Assembly: GCA_963277665.1 (NCBI GenBank)
Contig: OY728152.1
Location: 1,187,748,357-1,187,812,356, forward strand
DNA: 64,000 bases
Source: Viscum album
Taxonomy: Eukaryota > Streptophyta > Magnoliopsida > Santalales > Viscaceae
Reading direction: 5' to 3'
This document shows positions 12,164 to 23,282 of the stretch, piece by piece. The position numbers and the translations under genes are program-made. The stretch's first letter is position 1, and each line of letters starts with the position of its first letter. The notes below the pieces were generated by a model, which saw only the letters and a program-made list of their open reading frames with translations, made no database searches and was not told the origin of the DNA.

Positions 12164-13521
12164 TGGATGAGGAGTGGAACTCTTGTAAATATTTGAAGAG
12201 AGAATTACACCCACGTTTTTCAGGTATTAAGTAGATAAACTGATGGATATAGATATATAAAATTGAAAATAGGGTAAAATATGGTTATATAATGTGTTTT
12301 GGAAAAGTTTCATGGTCATTTTGGGTCTTAAATATATGTTTTAGATCTGCATTAACCTATTGTTTCTCTTAACCGATGTAATTATTTTTAATTACATTCA
12401 CTAATATTTTTGATCAAAAACAAAATTTACCTTATTATACAATATAAATTATTATTATTAAAAAATATACTTCATTTTTCCAAATTCTAATAACATAAAC
12501 GGAAGAAAATTAATTTAAAATGGACCCTTCTTCCGGGATGACACAGTGGGTTTTTTAAGTAAAACTGATCAAAATTTCACAAAGTTTTCATATCTAATTT
12601 CAATGTGAAATTGGTTCAAATAAACTAAATTGGATTAATTGGAAAAAAATATTATCTAAATAAATAATTAAAATTTTATAAATATAATTTAACCTTATAA
12701 ATAAATTATTTGAAAATTTATTTTCTAAATAGAATCTAGTATTTTTTACTTCATATTAAAAGATAAATCCTTTTATAAAAATTCCAAAAATTCAACCTAA
12801 CCAAATTTTTGTGTTTTTATTCCAATGATATTTTTTATTCTGACATATTTAATATATAAAATTTAATAAATTGAATTTAAAATGGGTTCTCTGTTAAAAG
12901 ACTGTAAAACTACCATTTAAAAAAAATAAATTTTATGTTTAAATTGTGTTTGTTCTTATATTATGTATAGCGAATCTATTGGAAGAATATAAAAAATATC
13001 TGATGGATTATATAAAATATGTATTAAATTGAAATAACTTATCAACTGTAATTAATTTAATTTACTAACAAAAAATAGCATTGTGACTATAATAATATTC
13101 TCCATTATATTCAATCGGTTTTTATATTCATTAATTGGAAACCTATGAATAAATATTTTATTTCTGTAAACCAAATATTTTCATAATGTAGTCAAAACTA
13201 TTTCTTATATATTAAATAAAATTCTAGGTTATATTCAACTATAATAATATATTTAAAAATATATTACAGTTAGGTAACACTTGGTTTTCCGTGTTATGCA
13301 AGCCATCGAGGATGGACCATCTTGCATGTAATGTATGTTATCCTTATTTTTTCATGTAACTTATGCCTTGATGGAATTGTGTGTAACATAAACCAAGTTG
13401 GATCCATCTGAATGAAATATTTAACACAGTGAAAATATTTTTTGACTGTTGAGTTAAATGAAAAATATTTAAAGAATAAATTAATTCGAAAAAGAATTCA
13501 CCAAAATCTCAAGGTATTACA

Positions 13522-14287
13522 TTTAACACGTAGAAATAGCCTATGTGATGTCTTGGTTAATATTTCCTGTTTTTTAGATAAATTATTTGAAAAATAAATA
13601 TTAATGATGAACTAGTGGTGTTACTATTGTGGTTTACAGAAAATATATTATATTGAATAACTTTTGCTAACTATACTGGTTTTGTAAGATAATTATATAA
13701 AAAAAATACTTGTCATAATTTTATGGATCATACGATCCATTTGAATTTCAGTGCATCTTGAATAAAAAATTCTTTTTTGTATTCATTTCTCTAAGTAAGT
13801 GATGAATTTTAAATTGATCAAACCACAACCAAAGGTTTAAATTTTCCTTAAATTATGTATATTTTCAAATATTCTTATAGAGTACAATAAGTTTTCACTA
13901 TTTGGAAAGAAAATTTTAAAAAATAATATCACCTTCGTATCCATTTAATCAAAAGGTAATTAAAATAATAACATATTTGCAGTTTTGATGTCCTTAAATT
14001 TTCATTGATAATTCAAATTCTTAAGATAAATGACCTCCATCACTTTCTATTATTATTTACACTTTTCATCTATATACATATCTTCACATTCAACCAATGT
14101 CCTAATATATAGACACCAATTTGTTTGTTGTTACATAGGAACATCTTACTTATATTTTCTCATAGTATGTGGATTTTTTATTTACCCTTTTTATGATGTG
14201 GGTGTTCAACAATGGAATTTTTAAAATTAGTCCTTTGATTTTTATAAACAAGATCAAATTGAGAGGATGCAATTTATTGTTTTTAGG
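13522..14287 (+). mobile_element. Family C interior, first copy (C1), right part
   Basis: This continues the interior interrupted by element A. It begins with the second copy of the duplicated target TTTAA (13522-13526). It aligns with 34756-35560 (blocks 'ctatgtgatg', 'ggtggtgttactattg', and 'gatcaaattgagaggat' next to the LTR). The open frame at 14030-14224 lies here and resembles no known protein. Confidence 0.75.
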
Positions 14288-14711
14288 GACAATTTAACTT
14301 CAATAAAATTAAAATTAATAACAATTTATTCTATAGTGTATGGGACATGAAACAGTGACCTAAAACAAACCCATGAAATATATTTCACTAAATTTAGTCA
14401 CTCCTATAGCTTGAGGAACCTACAAAACTAAGTCCAAATTAACTATAATATAGTATACCCTAATAAAATGGATGTTAAATTAATGGGTATAAATTTAACT
14501 AACTAATTTATGAAAAAAAAATTATCTATTAATTATAATTAAAATATTAATAATTTGAAAGAAAAATAATTTTTTTGAAAACAACTGTAATTTTTCCAAA
14601 ATATGGTTTATTAGTACTTTGGGAACATAATTTAAAATTAATGTTTACCACTTTAAAAAAATTTATTTGATAAAATAAATATAATTCTTGAAATATTAAC
14701 ATCAAATTCAT
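14288..14711 (+). repeat. Family C middle LTR, first segment
   Basis: This aligns with the first 400 or so bases of the C 3' LTR (35561-35985): the same relic of the plant 3' gag-pol/PPT border precedes it and 'taccacttt-aaaaaaattt' recurs. The LTR then stops, and the remainder is found 14.4 kb downstream from about 29149, because complex B lies between. The exact start is blurred by mutation (GACAATTT here, TGTAACAC in the 3' LTR). Confidence 0.65.
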
Positions 14712-16370
14712 TTTAATGTTCCTTTTTAACCTACTCCTTTTCTATTTTTGTGTTTTGGAGGTATTTTCGAGGAGGCTTGATGATTTTCCATTGAAGTTAG
14801 AGGTGATGTAGAGGTTATACAGAAAATTCACATCATTAATGGTTTACATGGAGTGAATTAGTTGTTCAAAGACTATTTTACAGACCAATTTCTTGGATTC
14901 TATGTGTGATATGTGGTATATGATGAATCATATTCATTTTTTATTATTTTTAAATTCTATATATGTAATAAAAAAGGATGAGTGGTAGAATTTTTAGGCG
15001 AATGTTGAAATTATCATGAAATCCTTTGATTACATACCATGAAAAGATTACCTCATGTGAATATAGTTGGATTATAGGTTTTAAATCCATTTCATTCGAT
15101 GATTATTTTGATTTTTTTCATACCCATTTGACCTCTCTTAGTTGTGGTTAACCCAAGGTGATTTTGGGACAAATTATAGTTGTCTTCTTCGTAAATTGAT
15201 TTGTCGGATCCAGTGGATACGCATTGGTGATCAGTGGTAATCTATTTCTATATAATTGGTAAATATTCTCTTTGTTATTCTTTTAGATATATATTATGGT
15301 GTCTCAGTTTTTTTTAGGATTATAGTTGGGTTGTTCTTTTTATACCCCTTGATGCATTGTGGGTTCATGTGTTGTTTCCAGTGTGTAGTTGTGGTTTTCA
15401 TGCATTTATTACTTACTTTGTGATGGAAGGTGGGTCAACAAGGATTCTTTGTGGTACGAAATCCATCATTTCTTACTTTCTATATCACACATGAATGGAT
15501 TAATATATTTATATGGGGAATGGATGTTATAGATTAATTAAAGTGAAAATATTTTTAAATTGAAATTTAAAACACAAAGGGGAATGATTCTCATGTTTTT
15601 TTATCTTTGATATTATTATGGTTGTGATGTGATGGCCCAGGTGTCCTCAGGTGAGTTAAAAAGTGATCATGTTTTAGGATGGTGGCTAACTATATGTGGT
15701 TGTTATGTGATGTGACAATGCTTTTAGGGATGTTGTATATGTAATTCAAAATTGATAGGATATCCAGCATGCATGACAATGATGTCTAAGAGATAAAATT
15801 ACTAGTAAATAGTTTTAGGGTACCCATCATTAATATTCTTCTTATTATGTTATTATAAATGGCTTGAATTATTTTGTGGGAGTTCCTTGTTGAGTTTGGT
15901 AGGGATTATAGACAGGTTTAGGTGTTTTTTCCTCTATTTTTTTCTTATGGGTTCACTAGTATATTTCTTTTAAATGTGCATCAGACACTTTTAATTTCCT
16001 ACTAAGTTAACATGTATGATCAACACACATTAAACAATTTAGGTTTCTAGTAGGTTTGTCTAGATTGTGCTAAATAGTACAAGTTAAGATCTTTTTGGAT
16101 AGCATTTTTTGTCACTACTTTAGCTTTTCAATTAGGTATTTACTTTTGTAGACTTTTAACTGTATGAGTTTTATATTACTTCATCGATTTTATTTTTTAT
16201 GATTCACCTTATTTTCAAATACAATTTTATTATTTAGGGTAATGTACCCATTTCAAGAAATATATATACCCTAGGTGGTATTACCTAACCCAGGTACTAT
16301 TAGAGGTGGGACTCAGGGAGGATCATTATCCCTCTCCCATCATTGTGGTATCTTTAACGAGAGAGGTTCG
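14712..16370 (+). repeat. LTR B1 (5' LTR of complex B)
   Basis: Collinear with B2: 14750-15600 matches 21240-22090 (examples: 'aaaattcacatcatt' with 'aaaattcacttcatg', and 'ggatccagtggat' with 'ggatctggtagat'), and 15620-16370 matches 26180-26922 ('gtgatgtgatggcccagg' in both). The B1 start is blurred, but B2 starts TGTAATGC at 21195. B1 lacks about 1.25 kb that B2 has between these blocks. Confidence 0.75.
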
Positions 16371-16378
16371 AGAAAGAG

Positions 16379-16390
16379 TGGTATCATAGG
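16379..16390 (+). promoter_or_regulatory. Primer-binding site of B (first)
   Basis: TGGTATCATAGG, 10 of 12 bases identical to the initiator Met-tRNA site TGGTATCAGAGC, lies eight bases (AGAAAGAG) after the LTR end. Confidence 0.8.
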
Positions 16391-16399
16391 ATAATGGTT

Positions 16400-17890
16400 T
16401 AGAAATAAGATTGATTTTGGAGTTAGGCTTGGTAATTAGTACATGGGTTGGTATGGAAAAAAATTAATTTGACCATGGTGCGTGTCATGGGCCATGAAGA
16501 CTGGCTAAGATATGGGATTTTGGTCCCTCATGATCATGTGCATGGACTTTGATCGTATTCAATTCCCCAATGAGTATTACCTATTTTAAGGGTTGTGATC
16601 TATGAGAGGTACATGCACCATGATGAAATTTTTTCATATTTTAGTTAGGTTGTTTTTGCGAGATTAAAATGAATAAAGTGAATCAAAATTAATCAAACTA
16701 AAATTGAATACTACCAATAATCTAAAATTATTATTTTCTTTCATTTATATCTCATGTACATCATTGATGTGTGGATCAGGCGGTTGAGGTTTATCAAGTT
16801 GATCCATTTGAACATCGTAGTGTTGATCTGGTAGAGGAGAGGGATTCTAGGTAGAGGTTGTTTTGTTCATTCTAGCAATAAGCCTTTAAGAAGATTGAGG
16901 GTTATGATTTAGATGTGTAGATAGAGAGATGGAAAGGGGTTCTCAAGATCACTTTCAGTTTGATCTGGGCCCTGATGGGATATTGGGTCCCTTTAATAGT
17001 TAGTAAGTTGTAGGGAGTTGTAAATTGGTAAAGGATGTTTTATATAGGTTAGTGGAATGATAAAAAAATTTTGTTGGTAGTCTGTCAAATATAATTTTGA
17101 GTAAAGTTCAACTCATTAATAGTGAAGTCTGTAATACTTCTGATACTCTTTCTCCTCAGTAGGGTATTATGTAAGTTCAGGAGTTGGGAATTATTCCTAA
17201 GAACTATCTTAACATTTCTCTAATACATTTCAGATATGAGGATTATTGTGGAATCTATCTTAAGAAGGCACTATATCCGTATATCTGGTATAAAGTTACT
17301 TATTTTACGTTACAAATGAATTTGGAGGTTCTAAAAAGGGTTTATGTTGTAAAGCAGATGAACTCACGAGGTGGTATACCATGATAGGGTAATCAATAGG
17401 GTTCCTTGATGATCAAATTTTTTATTGTTTGGAATCATTCCCTAAGATTATTGAGGCTTCAACTGATAAGGTGTTGACCTCTACACCTTCCCTTGTGACC
17501 ATATAGGATTATTGGTTTCAATGATTTTCCAAGTGATATCATAACATTGTGCTTTTTAATGAAGTTCTTAGAAATAATGAGAATTAGTGTTGAGTGGTTC
17601 TTCAACATTAATATGTTTGAGGCCATCACGTTCAATACCATACTCAATAGTAATTTCAAATGGAAACATTTTAGAAATATGTGAAATAATATTTTTCTCC
17701 CCTAAGGGTAGTTAGAGAATGTACCGTCCGACCTCAGGTTGTTCCTCGTGTTCAGGAACGACAACCCAGATGTGGATGTAGAGCTGGTCTTCCAAAGATA
17801 TGTAGAGGAGCTAGATATGGTTAGTTGTAGTAAGTATAGGAATAAGTGCACGATGGTTAAGGGATAATTCAAGGTATTATCATTTTGTCT
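16400..17890 (+). pseudogene. gag: gag region of B, first copy
   Basis: Untranslated leader followed by the gag region of the Ty3/gypsy element, placed by position between primer-binding site and protease and by homology with the second gag-like region at 26943-28390. Matching blocks include 'gttgatccatttgaacatcgtagtg' truncated to its first 20 bases near 16797 against 27349, and the tail around 17310-17390 against 27870-27940. Residues are not conserved enough to show the Gag fold, and I see no intact CCHC knuckle. The open frame 17184-17384 is the longest uninterrupted piece. Function by family: capsid formation. The evidence for gag is mainly synteny. Confidence 0.55.
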
Positions 17891-17904
17891 CCTACAATTT
17901 TTTT

Positions 17905-17960
17905 CCTTCATTGATTTGGTGTCTTCACACTCCTTTATCTCACAAACTCTTGTCCATGCT
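17905..17960 (+). pseudogene. pol: Aspartic protease remnant of B
   Basis: The plus strand translates IDLVSSHSFISQTLVHAL from about 17910. It aligns with the plant Ty3/gypsy protease active site [LF]-D-S-G-A-S-H-S-F-I-S. The catalytic Asp survives, but the following Ser/Thr-Gly is replaced by Leu-Val, so the site is dead. The family enzyme cleaves the Gag-Pol precursor. It lies in the right order between gag and reverse transcriptase. Confidence 0.65.
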
Positions 17961-18419
17961 CTGGTACATGATGTAGACTGACATCCTGTTCCTCTAGTGT
18001 TAACTATTTTATTCAGAGGTTAGACCATCTTGTTTATGTGTTTTTTTGGTATATACTAGTGATGGGTCCACATCAATATCATGGTGATCTTCTCTTTATA
18101 TAGATACATCAATATAATGTCATACGAGGAACCTATTGGTTGTATTTTTTATGGGTTTTTATCATCTACTTCTGGAGGAGAGTTTGGTTATTAGATGTGG
18201 TTGAAAAGTGAGTGGTTTTGGTTGGGATCATGGTTATCAGGTGTGAATTCATAATGTGGATCCCCTTATATCTTTTATGGATGAGTTTTCTATGAAATTA
18301 GTGTATGCTTGGATAATGGGGGTCCCAAATGTTATTGGGTAGTTTCTAGACGTTTTTATTGAGTAGGATGTGAAGTTACTCCTTAACGTACTATTGTGTT
18401 TGGGATAGACATGAAGATA

Positions 18420-18670
18420 GGTGCCTCTCAAATTTTAGTGGCTCCTTATTAGATGTAACATTTTTTGTAGTGGGAGTAGAGTATTCATATACGTGGTTTG
18501 ATGTTGAAGGGTTTTTTCTATCCCTATGTGTCACCATGGGGTGGATGTCGAACCATAAATATTTGAGGCAGTTTTATTTTGGGAAGCACCAAAGAACATG
18601 GATGAGATTCACAATTTTTATAGTCTTTTAGGATTTTATTTGGGGTTTTTACCAAATTTCACTCAAGATT
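18420..18670 (+). pseudogene. pol: Reverse transcriptase of B with the catalytic palm deleted
   Basis: Two ends of a Ty3/gypsy reverse transcriptase are joined with the middle missing. At 18421-18545 the frame gives GASQILVAPY and then KGFFYPYVSPWGG (family: APYRMAP and KGFIRPSVSPWGAP, the fingers). At 18577-18667, about 30 bases on, comes WEAPKNMDEIHNFYSLLGFY and then LPNF (family: W..P.N..E.RSFLGL.GYYRRFI..F, the thumb). The palm between them, including the strand with the F[IV]DD catalytic motif (roughly 150-170 residues), is absent. The element therefore cannot copy RNA. The domain matches are visible directly; the deletion size is estimated from the family. Confidence 0.8.
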
Positions 18671-18889
18671 AAACCTCATTAATAGTATTGACTAGGTTGG
18701 ACCAATTTTTCTATGGAATAATCAGTTTCATAAAACATTTGATTACCTAATGGGAATTTGGTCATTGTCTTAGTTATTTAGTTTCCTAAAGAGTTTTTAT
18801 TGTTTGATGTTTTGTGAAACTTTTCATCTGGGCTTGGGATTCATTTTGATGCATGAAAGGGAAGTGATCTATTAAGGTTCTAGATATTT

Positions 18890-19120
18890 ATTTCCCCACA
18901 AGTGAAACTATTCCACCCATGATATTGAGTTTGTAGAGGTTGTGTTTTTTCTGATGTTGTTTCAGTATTAACTCATTAGGGTGCTCATTATAATCTTAAA
19001 AGATCACAATAGTTTGAGATATATATTTTCTCAATGTGATCCCAATTTTTGAAAGTGAAGGTTGCTGGAGTTTAATCGTTATTAAGGGTTTTTATATTTC
19101 CTATTCCATAGGGAAAAAAG
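18890..19120 (+). pseudogene. pol: RNase H remnant of B
   Basis: In successive plus frames this shows NYSTHDIEFVEVVF near 18905 (family NYPTHDLELAAVVFAL), DHNSLRYIFSQCDPNF at 19002-19049 (family TDHKSLKYIFTQKDLN), R-LLEFNR (family RRWLELIKDYD), and VANSISRNLW near 19133 (family VVADALSRK). Stops and frame changes lie between the blocks. The family enzyme degrades the RNA strand during cDNA synthesis. The order right after the reverse transcriptase thumb is canonical. Confidence 0.8.
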
Positions 19121-19399
19121 AATTTTGTGGCCAATTCGATTAGTAGGAATTTGTGGAATGATGTTTTTTAGAAGTCTGGGGATATTTTGAAAGGAATAGA
19201 GGATTTGGTAGATTAGTAATTATTTTAATGGGTGGTTTATAGAATAGGATATTTTTTTATATGATTGTGTAATCTTCTTTGATGCGAATGGTTGAGGTTT
19301 ATCGATGGGGAGACTTATATGAAGAGTTGATGTGAAATCTTAGTATCCTTGTAGGTCCTTCATAGGTATGGTCAGACAATGGTTGAAATGAGATTAAGA

Positions 19400-20110
19400 T
19401 TTTGGGGAGACTGTTAATTATGGCAGTGATGATCAAGGGAGTCCTTCATGAGTTTTATAACTCACCATCAAAGGTAAAATTAGGAGTATCAAAGATATAC
19501 CATGGCTCGAGCAGGTAGTTTTGGTGTTGCAGGATGAATATTGGGGTGGTGGAGTTTATGGTGATGTTTTTTGTTTTCTATAAGGTAATGGTTAAGCATC
19601 ATATTCCCTGAGATTTGCTGCAAACATTTGATGTTCCCAAGTGAAAAAGGGATGAAATATTAAAATATTTTTTCACATAGTTAACCCAATCTTAGGGAGG
19701 CTTCGATTTTATATGGTTGATCGTGGATCGGTTGACATAATCTACCCACCTTATAGAAATCATAGAGTCAAGAATTTTGGATGATTTAGGTAAGTGTAAT
19801 GTAGAGGAGGTGGCTCAGTCTCATGAGGTTATGATTTCCATTGACTTTGATTGGGGATGAAATTTTACCTCTCGAGTCTGGATGGGATTACAAGATACAT
19901 TTGGCACCCAATTATACTTGATCACTACTTTACAACCTCATAAAGATAAGAAGATGAATCAGACCATCTTGGCATTGGAAGAATGTTGTGGGTGTGCATT
20001 GTAGACTTCAGAAGATTACGGGAATGACACTTGAAGTTGGTTGACTTTGGTTACTAATAAATTCACCACCCATCCATTGTTATGGCCCATTTTTGGATAT
20101 TTATGGGTGA
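19400..20110 (+). pseudogene. pol: Integrase remnant of B: zinc-binding and catalytic domains
   Basis: A nearly continuous frame from about 19438 reads VLHEFYNSPSKVKLG, then FWCCRM, then LLQTFDVPKWKRDEI near 19618, matching the plant gypsy integrase (LHEAHNSP..HPG, GLLQPL.IPEWKWE). The two Cys of the HHCC finger (family KCLVC) appear as Phe. At 19714 comes WLIVDRLT (family VVDRLTKSAHF; first catalytic Asp kept). Near 19870 comes NFTSRVWMGLQDTFGTQL (family RFTSRFW..L...LGT.L). At about 19955 MNQTILALEEC replaces QSERTIQTLED, losing the catalytic Glu. The family enzyme joins cDNA to chromosomal DNA. It is inactive here. Confidence 0.85.
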
Positions 20111-20194
20111 CTATTTCATTCTCTATTGTGTTGTAAGATGGTTTGTGAGGCATCATTTCATGGTAGCATTGTGGTGCGGACCACGATAGTGAAG

Positions 20195-20480
20195 GGTCAT
20201 ACTGTTCACGAGATGGTGAGAGTGGAGGTGGACCAGAATAATTATTATTCAGATCTTATGAGGAGTCCTCGGGTGTTTGAGTTCAGGGGCCATGTGTTCT
20301 TGATGGTTTCTCATAGATGTAGGTAGGGGATGTTTGGTAGGGGGAGTAATCGTTCCCCATTGTTTGTTGGGCCCTTTGTGATTATGGGAGAAGTTAGATA
20401 GGTAGTGTATCAATCAGTATTCCATTATGGTAGTAGATGATCCAAGACATCTTCCATGAGTCTCAGATTTTTTTGTATCT
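20195..20480 (+). pseudogene. pol: Integrase C-terminal (GPY/F) region of B
   Basis: The open frame ending at 20326 reads RSPRVFEFRGHVFLMVS, aligning with R..LEFEVGD.VFLKVSP of plant gypsy integrases. In the next frame LFVGPFVIMGEVR and VVYQSVFHYG align with RFIGPFEILERVGEVAYRLALP, the GPF block. The methionine at 20126 is incidental. This region contributes DNA binding in the family and links integrase to the chromodomain. Confidence 0.75.
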
Positions 20481-20534
20481 TCATGATGAATCACTTGTCA
20501 TTTATTGGTGAGTGTTTAATATCAAAGATGTTGT

Positions 20535-20655
20535 GGAAATTTTATAGCGGCCAATAGTGATCTCATATAAACATGAGAAAGTGTTTCATGGAAGGACCAT
20601 CCCCTTTGTTCTGGTTTTGTGGTGGAATGGTGTCCTAGAAGAAAGTTCATTGGAG
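20535..20655 (+). pseudogene. pol: Chromodomain-like tail of B
   Basis: Translation from about 20528 gives VVEIL, stop, RPIVI..., then IPFVLVLWWNGVLEESSLER. This aligns with the end of plant chromovirus Pol, PVEILDR.VK.LR.K.IPLVKVLWRNH..EEATWE. The conserved LW/LWR core and the acidic EE are kept. In the family this tail guides insertion to methylated-histone chromatin. It supports placing B in the Tekay/Del-like chromoviruses, although lineage assignment needs a tree. Confidence 0.65.
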
Positions 20656-21194
20656 AGATAGAAATAAATACATCCCATGCACCAGTAGATGTATTGAGTT
20701 TTCCTAACTCTATTTTTCTAGTGATTTTATGTTTGAATATTATTGTGTTATGGGTTTTGGTATTTTCATGATGTGTGATGTGTGATAAAGTTCAATCATA
20801 TGAAAATGGTAAGACCTTACTCCGAACAAATACATGTTATAAAATGATATAATTAAACCCATGCATTGAGTCAATGCCACACTGAGTAAATAATATATTG
20901 ACATGGAGGATGGAATTCAATAATTAGTTTTTTTGGGGTAGTGTGGTTAGTCGGCCATGATGGCTGTTAGTTTTGGATGTGTAGAGGTTGGATGGTTGTG
21001 GTGATGTTTATGTGTAGTGATGAGGTTGTGTGTGATGATTTTTGACACTTTATTTTGGAGTGTTTGGCTATGGGTGGCCTTTGAGTAATGAAAAGATCCT
21101 TCAGATGTATCATGGATGGTGTTTGTTCAGAATCCTTTTCTTCTGGTATTGGTTTGGGATTTATAAGTGGGTCAATCATTTGAATGGTATTTGA
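20656..21194 (+). mobile_element. 3' untranslated region of B before LTR B2
   Basis: No coding similarity. The stretch ends with TATTTGA before TGTAATGC; a clean polypurine tract is no longer visible. Confidence 0.5.
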
Positions 21195-23282
21195 TGTAAT
21201 GCTTCATGAATTCCCATCCCATTAGTTTGATGTATTTGGGTGTTAGAGGTGTTCTATAAGAGACTTGGGGAGGTTTCATGATGGTTAGAGTTTAACGATA
21301 GGTGATATATAAAATTCACTTCATGAATTGTTTACACGATGTGAATTGGTGGTTCATGTAAACTATAGACTACCAGTCTCTCGTGTTTTATGTGAGTGAA
21401 GGGGTATCCCATGAATTAAATTCACAATTTGAATGTAGAATCCATGATGTGTAATAAATAAAATCATATTAGACAAATTTTTTCAAATGATGGAATTTTC
21501 ATGAAACCCATTTATTACACACTTTTATAGGTTTACACGACTTCAAAGTGGTGGGAGTACATGATTTAAGTCCCTTTTCTCAACTGAATATTTTCAATAG
21601 GTCATACCCCTTCCTCCTCTCCCAGTTTTGGAGAACCATAGTTGTTTTTGGGAGGAATATCAGACCTATAATACCTTTATTGATTTATTGGATCTGGTAG
21701 ATTCCCATTGTTGATCTGTGGTAAGCCTTTTCCTTCATCATGGTTAGTTTCCTCTTATTATTATCTTTGAGATCTACTACATTGGGGAAGTCTTGGTTTG
21801 TGTTGTGATTTGGGATTCATTTTATATAACACTTGATTATTTTTATGTTGATATGCAGTTTAAAATGTGCAATTATGGTTTGAGGAAAATTATTCATTGC
21901 TCTACAATTCACAGCAAAAAGAAAAAGCTTCTTTGAGGTAAGGAATCCCTCGTTTCTCACTTTTCTGTATCGTATGGGAGGGTTTTTCTCTTGTTTATCT
22001 TTATGTGATTATTTTTTATAACTTAATTCATCACAAATAATTTTATGATCGAAATTTACAAGGTAAATGGGTATTATTTTCATGATTTTAATGATTTCAT
22101 ATTACTAGGATTTTTTGTCTGTAATGGTTTAATTACCCAATGAAAATCATTGTTGTTGGGATACTTTTCTTGTGATATTTTTTTTGATATGGAAACTGTT
22201 TGCATGATATTTTGATATCACCCTATTATGTAATTATCTATCTATGTATGTTTGGTTAATAAAATGGTTTCCCTTAGATTAATGTCCTCTATGATAACAC
22301 ACCTAAAATATTGTGGAATGTGATAAAATCCCCTTTGTTTAATCTGTAAAATGATCCTTTAAGTTTTTTGATTCATGGCCATTATTTTTGAGTGGTGATG
22401 TGTGGTTCTGATGTTGTGTTGGGTGATTTGATTTTTTTATGTGTTTCTAGGGCGGAAGGGTGATTATGGTTTTTCTATTCCTTTGGTTCATTATGTTAAT
22501 GTTTTTTTCATGCTTTTAGGGTAGCAAGGTGAATGTTTTTTATCTACGATATTAGGGGGTGGGGTAAAATTTGTTTCACTATGATTTTATGGAAGTGTAG
22601 TGATGGTTTGATGGTAATGATGATCTTCCTATGATGTATGGTTTCTTTGTGGTAGATGTCGGAGCAGTGATCGAATTATTTGTTAATAATTTTAAAAAAA
22701 ATTGTTTGGTTTGGTTAATGGGATGTAAATAATTCATTTAAAAATAAATTACGGGATATGTTGTAAAATGTTTATTGTTAAATAATGAAATTAATGCACT
22801 AGATAAGGGGGATTGGTTTCTTATTAGAGATGTGGATTATGGTTTGTGTGGTGTTATGCATTTAGTTGTTTTAGTAAAAGTGGAAGTGTTGTTAGTGGGT
22901 TAGTGTTTTTCTTTGAACCAATAGGTTTGTCATGTATGTGGATTATATATATATATATAATTTTATATTCTTTGATATTTCTATAAGAACTGCACCTGCA
23001 TCAAGCACTATGTTCTGACACCCATATTTTCATACAGAGTGTCTTCTTTCAAGCATTCGGCTGATGATGATGGATTCCTAGCTACCTGCTCTTCCATACT
23101 ATCACTTCCAAGTTAGTAGATATGCCTAGGATCTGAAGTATGAAGGTACATTATGCACTAGGTGATGTCCCATGTGTGTTCAGGTGAGTTGTTCTTTGAC
23201 CATGCTGTAGGGAAGTGGCATAGGTGGTTTCAGGATATTTGTGACATGTCGATGTCATGGGGTAGTTTTTTATGGGGGCCAT
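21195..23282 (+). repeat. LTR B2, first segment
   Basis: Starts TGTAATGCTTC, a typical plant LTR opening. 21240-22090 aligns with B1. 22100-23282 has no clear counterpart in B1 except around 23165-23230 ('ggtgatgtcccatg...caggtgagttg'), which resembles 15628-15660. It is either LTR sequence lost from B1 or an extra insertion. The segment stops at the duplicated target of solo LTR E. Confidence 0.65.
23278..23282. repeat. Target-site duplication of E (left), GCCAT
   Basis: GCCAT abuts the left end of E and is repeated at 26103-26107, directly after the other end. Five bases is the usual Ty3/gypsy and copia duplication length. Confidence 0.7.

Larger units (their letters stand above)
1351..13521 (-). 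mobile_element. Element A: 12.2-kb giant-LTR, short-interior retrotransposon
   Basis: This is a complete minus-strand LTR element. Two direct repeats (1351-6214 and 8791-13521, about 4.86 and 4.73 kb) flank an interior of only about 2.6 kb. It has a polypurine tract next to the 3' LTR, a primer-binding site next to the 5' LTR and a TTTAA target duplication. The LTRs start TGTAACACCCC (minus strand at 6214) and TGTAATACC (at 13521). The other ends read ...TA where CA is canonical, consistent with C-to-T decay. Only a gag-like zinc knuckle is visible inside; there is no pol. Proportions resemble the plant LARD class (large retrotransposon derivatives). It shares its promoter block and leader repeats with family C, so A and C are probably related subfamilies in opposite orientation. 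Confidence 0.85.
8791..13521 (-). repeat. 5' LTR of element A
   Basis: This is the partner of 1351-6214. The two LTRs start at the same base register on the minus strand (TGTAAYACC) and end in a matched TA-rich sequence next to the primer-binding site. It contains the better-preserved promoter (12154-12163) and the motifs of the leader array. Divergence from the partner LTR implies an old insertion. The open frames at 10378-10629 minus and 10984-11241 plus are chance openings in this repeat. Confidence 0.85.
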
